From: Saprospirales bacterium
GTDB lineage: Bacteria; Bacteroidota; Bacteroidia; Chitinophagales; Saprospiraceae
Reading direction: 5' to 3'
Assembly (NCBI GenBank): GCA_002698985.1
Contig: PAAY01000069.1
Location: forward strand, 1 to 47,679
DNA: 47,679 bases
Position numbers and translations under genes: made by a program. Shown here in pieces: positions 42,382-47,679 of this stretch. Within the stretch, counting starts at the first letter, position 1. The number at the start of each line of letters is the position of its first letter. The notes under the pieces were generated by a model. It did not search any database. It saw nothing but the letters and a program-made list of their open reading frames with translations, and was not told where the DNA came from.

Positions 42382-42553
42382 GTTGAGAGGATTATGGGGA
42401 TTATGGGGATTATGGAGGTTGTAGGTTGTCCCCGATACCGATATCCCGATCCCGAAGGATTTCGGGATTCGGGATCGGTATCGGGGGTAGGTTGTGTTTG
42501 GGGGCGGTGGTTCCGTGAAACTCCTTGTGGCAACTCTGCGCAAGGCTGTGGTT
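42382..42553. repeat. Repeat island upstream of the DedA gene with a long nested hairpin
   Basis: GGATTATGG words (42385-42418), a 57-bp bulged hairpin (42430-42486: outer arms CCCCGATACCG and CGGTATCGGGG, inner CCCGAA/TTCGGG around GGAT) and the fourth CTCCGTG/CTCTGCG block (42508-42553). The hairpin core matches the one at 27313-27356. The rest of the gap to 42789 has one small hairpin (ATTGCAC-GGA-GTGCAAT, 42619-42635) and no gene I can support. Confidence 0.85.
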
Positions 42554-42789
42554 TATTGGGGTCTACAAAGGACTATCCTATCCATTGCACAAAATTACCC
42601 AGATCTGGTTTTGAGGAAATTGCACGGAGTGCAATATATTTTTGCTTCAGGCTTCGCCTCAATTCCGGCAATACGTCCTTCCCAACCGGTATTCCGATGT
42701 GTGCAGTTGCCTTTGGTTAAATCAGCAGTGCGGAAATGGAAGCGTGGAAAATCACCGCTGGCAGCCCAACCTCTCGATCCCGCATCCAC

Positions 42790-43953
42790 TTATTCCACAA
42801 AATCTTCTTCCTTGCAGGTCAGCCAGTAGGTAATTCTGAACATAAAGAGCAAAAAATAATAACTCATTCGCCACCGGAAGCGCGTAAACCTGGAAGCATT
42901 TTGGTATTCACCGGGATTTACTGGTTCACACTCATTTTCAATGACATCCAACAAATAATGCTGGAAATTGCCGGCCACTTCCGGGTCTTCGATTTCAACA
43001 TTCAACTCAACGCTGAGAATGTCGCTGAGGTCGTTGATATTGTATGAGCCAACAGTGCACCAACGTCCATCCTGTGTTGCCACTTTGGCATGGAGTACGC
43101 TTTTATGGTATTCATAAATTTTTATTCCGGCGGCAAAGAGATGGTGGTAATAATATTTTACCGCACTGGGATAAACAGCCACATCAGATTTTCCTTGCAG
43201 CACCAGTCGTACATCCACGCCCCTGCGCACCGCATTGCCCAGTTTCCGCAAAAGGCGGTACCGCGGTAAAAAGTAACTGTTAAAAATGATCAGGGTGTTC
43301 TTTGCCGTATTGATTCTTCGCTTGTAGCTGGCCCTGATATTGAACTGCCGGGTGAAGTTGTCATTGACGAGGGCACGGACTTCGGTACCTGGCTGGCGGC
43401 TCCAGGCCCTTTCCCAGATGCGGCGCAGCTTGTTTTTTGCCTTTCTGCGCTGCATGAGCCGCTGTGCGAATTCGTGCAGATGCTTACAGATATCACCTTT
43501 CAGAAAAACTCCGAAATCAAGCCAGGGTTCTTCATTGGCAAGGCCCCGGTAACGATCGGCAATGTTGATGCCCCCGACGACGGCAGTCTGCTTGTCGGCA
43601 ACCAGCAGCTTCACATGAAGGCGCCGCCCCATACGGAACCTGGTCTTGAAATATATTTTGGAAAAAAATCGCAGCTCTATCCCTTCTGCCAAAAAGCGGT
43701 CACGCAATTCATCCGGGAAACTCATACTGCCCACACCATCGAGCACCACACCCACCTGCACCCCTCGCCTGCGGGCTCGAAACAAGGCTCGGGCTACCAG
43801 CCTTCCGGTCGCATCATCCTCAAAATTGTACACAACCAGAAAGAGCGTCTCCCTGCATTCGTCAATGACACGGATGTATTTTTCAAAATATGCACTGCCT
43901 CCCCGGACGATTTCACAGGAAGACACATATTTATCGATCGGAATTGCGGTCAT
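42790..43953 (-). CDS. Phospholipase D family enzyme, cardiolipin-synthase-like
   Basis: Two-HKD enzyme of 387 residues: His113/Lys115/Asp120 in LHVKLLVADKQTAVVGGIN and His288/Lys290/Asp295 in LHAKVATQDGRWCTVGSYN. Such proteins join two phosphatidylglycerols into cardiolipin or transfer phosphatidyl groups to other alcohols. Unlike classical Cls there are no N-terminal membrane helices, so it is closer to ClsB-like enzymes; a C-terminal aromatic/basic segment (RFRWRMSYYFLLFMFRITYWL) may bind or enter the membrane. ATG 43953 is chosen over GTG 43995, which lies 42 bases upstream. Located upstream of the DedA gene on the same strand, about 400 bp apart. Confidence 0.88.
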   Translation of the reverse strand: MTAIPIDKYVSSCEIVRGGSAYFEKYIRVIDECRETLFLVVYNFEDDATGRLVARALFRARRRGVQVGVVLDGVGSMSFPDELRDRFLAEGIELRFFSKIYFKTRFRMGRRLHVKLLVADKQTAVVGGINIADRYRGLANEEPWLDFGVFLKGDICKHLHEFAQRLMQRRKAKNKLRRIWERAWSRQPGTEVRALVNDNFTRQFNIRASYKRRINTAKNTLIIFNSYFLPRYRLLRKLGNAVRRGVDVRLVLQGKSDVAVYPSAVKYYYHHLFAAGIKIYEYHKSVLHAKVATQDGRWCTVGSYNINDLSDILSVELNVEIEDPEVAGNFQHYLLDVIENECEPVNPGEYQNASRFTRFRWRMSYYFLLFMFRITYWLTCKEEDFVE

Positions 43954-44014
43954 GACATGCAGTTTTTGTAGTCTAATTGCACCCTCGAGTTCCACAAAGT
44001 AAAAGGATTGGAGC

Positions 44015-44173
44015 TATACTCAAAACGAGGTGGTTTGGGCGGCGAAGCCCCCTACTCCATTTCCTTTAAGGGGTTGCTTAAAGCCTGGCAACAGAATTAC
44101 CGATTGCACCTTTCGATAATACAAAGAATCCTGGGTAATTTGCTGGCCATTGTTTCACCTGTGTCTGGGTATA
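44015..44173. mobile_element. MITE-like element, copy 2
   Basis: Left end TATACTCAAAACGAGGTGG at 44015 is nearly identical to copies 1 and 3. The right end CACCTGTGTCTGGGTATA (to 44173) is a diverged inverse. The interior holds GGGCGGCGAAGCCCC, a small palindrome at the same relative place as in copy 3. It occupies most of the 308-bp gap between the phospholipase D gene and the GH3 gene and ends about 90 bp before the GH3 start. Confidence 0.6.
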
Positions 44174-44261
44174 CGAGACAGCGAAAATTTTTTGAGATCG
44201 ATGCACCCCAGCAGAGCTCTCCATGGCATCCGTTTCCCTGGGGATATCAAAATCACAGTAT

Positions 44262-46541
44262 ATGCAAACTCACCTTGTTTCCTTTCTGCTTACCGTCTTC
44301 ATGCTTTCAACCATGCCCCTGTCTTTTGGCCAAAACAACAATGCTGCTACTGCTCAGGAAATTCTCAAAGGATTGACACTGGAAGAAAAAGTCAACCTCG
44401 TCGTCGGCAACGGGATGAACATCTCCGGTCTGCTGGTTGCCGAAGGCGAAGACAAAGTGCCCGGAGCGGCCGGAAGCACCCACGCTGTGGGGCGGTTGGG
44501 CCTGCCATCTGTTGTCATGGCCGATGGTCCGGCAGGTTTGCGGATAGCCCCCCTTAGGGACAGCAGCGGCCAAACGTATTATTGCACAGCCTTTCCGATC
44601 GCTACCCTGTTGGCTTCATCGTGGAATACAGCACTTGTTGAAGAGGTCGGGAAGGCCATGGGAGAAGAGGTGAAAGAATACGGGGTAGATGTGCTCCTGG
44701 CCCCCGCCATGAACATCCACCGAAACCCGCTCGGCGGCCGGAATTTCGAGTATTATTCCGAAGACCCTTTGCTGAGCGGCAAGATGGCTGCGGCCATGGT
44801 CAAAGGCATTCAGTCCAACGGTGTTGGCACCTCAGTAAAGCACTTCGTCGCCAACAACCAGGAGACCAACAGGACCTTGGTAAATGAAATAATTGACGAA
44901 AGAACCCTTCGGGAAATTTACCTGAGGGGATTTGAAATCGTGGTTAAGGAAGCCCAACCCTGGACCGTCATGAGTGCCTACAATGCCATCAATGGGACTA
45001 CTTGTTCCGAGAACAAGCTGTTGCTGACTGATATTCTCCGGAACGAATGGGGCTTCAAGGGACTGGTGGTCACAGATTGGTTTGCCGGTGAAAATCCCAT
45101 TGCACAGATGGAAGCAGGGAACGATTTGCTGATGCCAGGCACCCCCCAACAGAAACAGGCACTTCTCGAAGCGGTGAAAAATGGCGTTTTGGACGAAAAA
45201 ATTCTGGATGCCAATGTGCTGCGGATCATCGGACTCATCATGAAGTCGCCAGTTTACAAAAATTACCCCTACAGCGACCAGCCAGACCTGGAAGCCCATG
45301 CACAAATAGCCCGCAAAGCTGCTGCCGAGGGTACGGTTCTTTTGAAAAATAAAGGTGCATTGCCCATCACTGATCCGGACATTAATATCGCCGCCTTTGG
45401 AATTGGTTCTTACGACTACATAGCCGGAGGCACCGGCAGTGGCGATGTGAATGAAGCCTACACCATATCTTTGGTACAGGGTCTTGAAAATGCCGGCTAT
45501 AAGGTGGAAGAAAGCCTGAAAAGCACCTACGAAACTTACATCAAAGCTGAAAAAGCAAGCCGCCCGCCTAAGCGATTTTTCTTTGAACTGGAGCCGCCCC
45601 TTCCGGAAATGCCGCTCAGCCAGGAAGACGTCGTCCCTTTTGCGCAGACCACCGACATTGCCCTGATCACTTTGGGCCGTAATTCCGGTGAGTTCCAGGA
45701 CCGTCATCTGGAAGGAGATTTTTACCTGACACAGGCCGAGCAGGACATGATAGCAAGCGTTTCCGAAGCCTATCACCAAACGGGTAAAAAAGTGGTCATG
45801 GTGCTGAACATCGGCAATGTAATTGAAACCGCCAGCTGGCGGGATATGGTGGATGCAATCGTATTGCCCTGGCAAGGGGGACAGGAAGCCGGCAATGCCC
45901 TTGCCGATGTGCTAACTGGCAAAGTGAATCCCTCCGGAAAATTGCCAACATCCTTCCCGGTTGCTTATGAGGACGTGCCGAGTGCCACTTGGTGCCCAGG
46001 CAAGGAAGTTCCCAACGGCAAGGTGAAAATGATGGGGCCAATAGTCATGGGAAAAGAGGCCGAAGTGGAATATGGAGAAGGCATCTACGTTGGATACCGC
46101 CACTACCTCAGCCGAAAAGTGGAACCGGCCTGGCCATTTGGATTTGGACTATCCTACACCGATTTTGATTACGACAACCTGACCCTGAGCAGTGACACAT
46201 TCAAAGACCAGCTCAAAATATCCGTAACCATCAAAAATACTGGCAGCCACTCAGGCAAGGAAGCCGTACAACTCTATCTTTCAGCCCCTTCGGGCAAATT
46301 GGAAAAACCTTCCATGGAATTGCGTGCCTTCGGAAAAACGAAATTATTGGCCCCCGGAGAGCAGCAAACCCTGGAGTTCACTTTGATGCCAAGAGACCTG
46401 TGCAGTTTTGACGCCGAGGGCCAAAACTGGCTGGCAGAAGCAGGAACCTACACCGTAAAAATTGGCAGCTCCAGCGAACAGATATTATTATCCGAAGATT
46501 TCAGGTTGAAGAAAGATTTGGAATTGGGGCTAACGGATTAG
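44262..46541 (+). CDS. Secreted glycoside hydrolase family 3 (beta-glucosidase-like)
   Basis: Exported glycosidase of 759 residues from ATG 44262, which gives a compact signal peptide ([24 protein letters not shown]); ATG 44223 is the alternative. The GH3 N-terminal barrel shows [57 protein letters not shown] and the nucleophile Asp272 in VTDWF. The C-terminal alpha/beta domain ([28 protein letters not shown]) should supply the acid/base glutamate. A fibronectin III-like domain ends the protein ([20 protein letters not shown]). No T9SS signal is present, so it is probably periplasmic. No SusC/SusD pair is nearby, so this is not a classical polysaccharide locus. The gene and the empty DNA after it are bracketed by two MITE-like copies. 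Confidence 0.93.
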   Translation: MQTHLVSFLLTVFMLSTMPLSFGQNNNAATAQEILKGLTLEEKVNLVVGNGMNISGLLVAEGEDKVPGAAGSTHAVGRLGLPSVVMADGPAGLRIAPLRDSSGQTYYCTAFPIATLLASSWNTALVEEVGKAMGEEVKEYGVDVLLAPAMNIHRNPLGGRNFEYYSEDPLLSGKMAAAMVKGIQSNGVGTSVKHFVANNQETNRTLVNEIIDERTLREIYLRGFEIVVKEAQPWTVMSAYNAINGTTCSENKLLLTDILRNEWGFKGLVVTDWFAGENPIAQMEAGNDLLMPGTPQQKQALLEAVKNGVLDEKILDANVLRIIGLIMKSPVYKNYPYSDQPDLEAHAQIARKAAAEGTVLLKNKGALPITDPDINIAAFGIGSYDYIAGGTGSGDVNEAYTISLVQGLENAGYKVEESLKSTYETYIKAEKASRPPKRFFFELEPPLPEMPLSQEDVVPFAQTTDIALITLGRNSGEFQDRHLEGDFYLTQAEQDMIASVSEAYHQTGKKVVMVLNIGNVIETASWRDMVDAIVLPWQGGQEAGNALADVLTGKVNPSGKLPTSFPVAYEDVPSATWCPGKEVPNGKVKMMGPIVMGKEAEVEYGEGIYVGYRHYLSRKVEPAWPFGFGLSYTDFDYDNLTLSSDTFKDQLKISVTIKNTGSHSGKEAVQLYLSAPSGKLEKPSMELRAFGKTKLLAPGEQQTLEFTLMPRDLCSFDAEGQNWLAEAGTYTVKIGSSSEQILLSEDFRLKKDLELGLTD

Positions 46542-47577
46542 GGTTAAACCTTCATACTGAAAACAATGTGAATTGAGCGGTAGTTCCTTAGCAATTCAGT
46601 CATCAAACTAACCATACCATTTGTAATGAAAGCCTCTAGTTTACTCCAACTGCTGTGCATAGGTGTGAAAGTAAGTATTTATGACAGTCCTCTATTTCGG
46701 TTTGCAAGCCCAAGAATGTCGGCAAAACCACTCAGACTAAACAATGAAGAAAGCCCTAAAAGCGAATACTATTTTCAAACTTGATCATAGTGATTTGAAT
46801 AGTAAAAAATTTTAACTTGCAGCATTGAAATCAAACTAACACTAGTTGAACCCAAATGTAGGATCCAAGCAAAGTATCCTTCTTTCAGACTTAGTTGTAA
46901 TTCGGAGACAAGCAGACTGCATTACTACGGTGGACTTGTCTATAGAAAACTGTGAGGCAAGTCATTCAGAGAATTGCATTACGGCCCGAAGCTTGTAAAG
47001 GATTTGTATAGAAAGGACCAGAAAAAGTACATGGCAGATAGCTATTCCCCTCATCAGGCAACAGGCAATTTGTTTGAGGACAAACAGAATGCCTTAACAG
47101 CCTAGTTAGGACGAGCAACCAAGAGAAGATGCTAAAGTGGCACGCAACTGCATAGAAAAAACTTTGGCGTCTAACAGATAAAAAAACAGAGATCTACTAC
47201 ACATCTTTGATTTTGTTAACAAGCAGACCCGACTCAGGACCAGAAAGGCCTGTATCGGTCTTGTGTGCCGAACTGGCAAGACGAACAAAAAGGAACAAAT
47301 TGCAACTGATGAAGATTTTGGAAAAATCTTTGCCAGTTTAATTATAAGGTGCAGTCGGCACAAATTGAAGTCACAAGTTTGACGATACCGACTTGGCCTA
47401 AAGTACAAAACTGGATGCTCTCCTTCTGGAGACCAATGTTTGACAAACGGGGAGTAGTCATAAGCATTGGCTGGTATGAAGAAAGTAAAATCCGCTTCAA
47501 ACTGGCCTTAATTGAGTTAACATCATAGCGTAATTCTGCGTAGGCCTATCCCGTTTAATCTTGTAGAAAACTTAATC
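46542..47577. other. Gene-free, AT-richer region
   Basis: More than 1 kb without a credible gene on either strand. Base composition is visibly richer in A and T than elsewhere, and none of the intergenic word arrays occur. A few open stretches of 35-45 codons read like ordinary protein in one frame (for example LHYGPKLVKDLYRKDQKKYM near 46977-47036, and a 37-codon ORF at 47415-47528), but they are broken by stops and I cannot identify them. Decayed coding DNA is possible. Confidence 0.6.
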
Positions 47578-47679
47578 TATACTCAAAACGAAGTGGTTTG
47601 GTTGGCGTACGCCAACCAAACTCCCCATCTTCTCTGGAATGAAGAGCCTGGATTTTCTCAAACCACTTCGCGTTGGGTA
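47578..47679. mobile_element. MITE-like element, copy 3 (window edge)
   Basis: TATACTCAAAACGAAGTGGTTTGG at the left end and its near-inverse (AAACCACTTCGCGTTGGGTA) at the window's last base. Inside is a perfect 26-bp palindrome at 47596-47621 (half-site GTTTGGTTGGCGT). No ORF. The final base or bases of the right end may lie outside the window. Confidence 0.72.

Noticed and set aside
42394-42720. Plus-strand ORFs between the DedA and phospholipase D genes
   Set aside because: Built from repeat words and the nested hairpin; no protein-like pattern.
47106-47408. 100-codon minus-strand ORF
   Set aside because: Composition is low in acidic residues and erratic, with no motif and no neighbouring support.

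Overview
The window looks like chromosomal DNA of a Bacteroidota bacterium, most likely from the Saprospiria. The evidence is a gldC gene, a giant surface protein ending in a gliding-motility-associated (type B, T9SS) C-terminal domain, a BNR-repeat protein ending in a type A T9SS sorting domain, and promoters with the Bacteroidota -7 element TAnnTTTG rather than TATAAT. Shine-Dalgarno sequences are not evident. I see no rRNA, tRNA, CRISPR, phage module or intact insertion sequence. Lineage is inferred from protein families only.

Layout. 260-1791: nicotinamide riboside transporter (pnuC) and an alpha/beta-hydrolase lipase. 1969-11799: surface and secretion block, with a giant T9SS protein, gldC, an atypical SDR and a BNR/Asp-box protein. 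12317-15402: class I aldolase, a 52-aa membrane ORF, nadC and tdk. 15630-18695: a proline-rich protein, a PagL-like lipid A deacylase and a secreted VWA-like protein. 18839-26655: a double amidohydrolase, a small membrane protein, a Gfo/Idh/MocA oxidoreductase, a GT2 glycosyltransferase, pyrD and a TauE exporter. 26858-30242: methylmalonyl-CoA epimerase, then a tight operon of RNase HI, a hypothetical protein and PaaD. 30502-37623: a MATE exporter, a peptidase-containing ABC exporter with its HlyD-type adaptor, a lone cytochrome oxidase subunit III and a double-zinc-ribbon protein. 37813-46541: pdxH, ppdK with a textbook terminator, a DedA protein, a two-HKD phospholipase D family enzyme and a GH3 glycosidase. 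46542-47577: gene-free, AT-richer DNA.

Most genes are housekeeping or envelope functions. pnuC and nadC both feed NAD synthesis; ppdK and the aldolase belong to glycolysis/gluconeogenesis. The two T9SS clients are surface or secreted cargo.

The most unusual feature is between the genes. Most gaps are filled with tandem arrays of short words (7-10 bp), in about ten families. They follow one rule wherever I checked: the strand nearly free of C reads 5'->3' away from the gene the array abuts, both after stop codons and before start codons or promoters. So RNA is C-poor just after a stop and G-poor just before a start. The switch point is often marked by the palindrome GCTAGC, which I found six times, always intergenic. 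Several genes have their last codons and stop inside such an array. Other non-coding structures are a 5 x 48-bp array between the ABC exporter and its adaptor, a 19-bp array of mini-hairpins with covarying stems, and a family of elements with about 24-bp inverted ends, two of which bracket the GH3 gene and the empty region.
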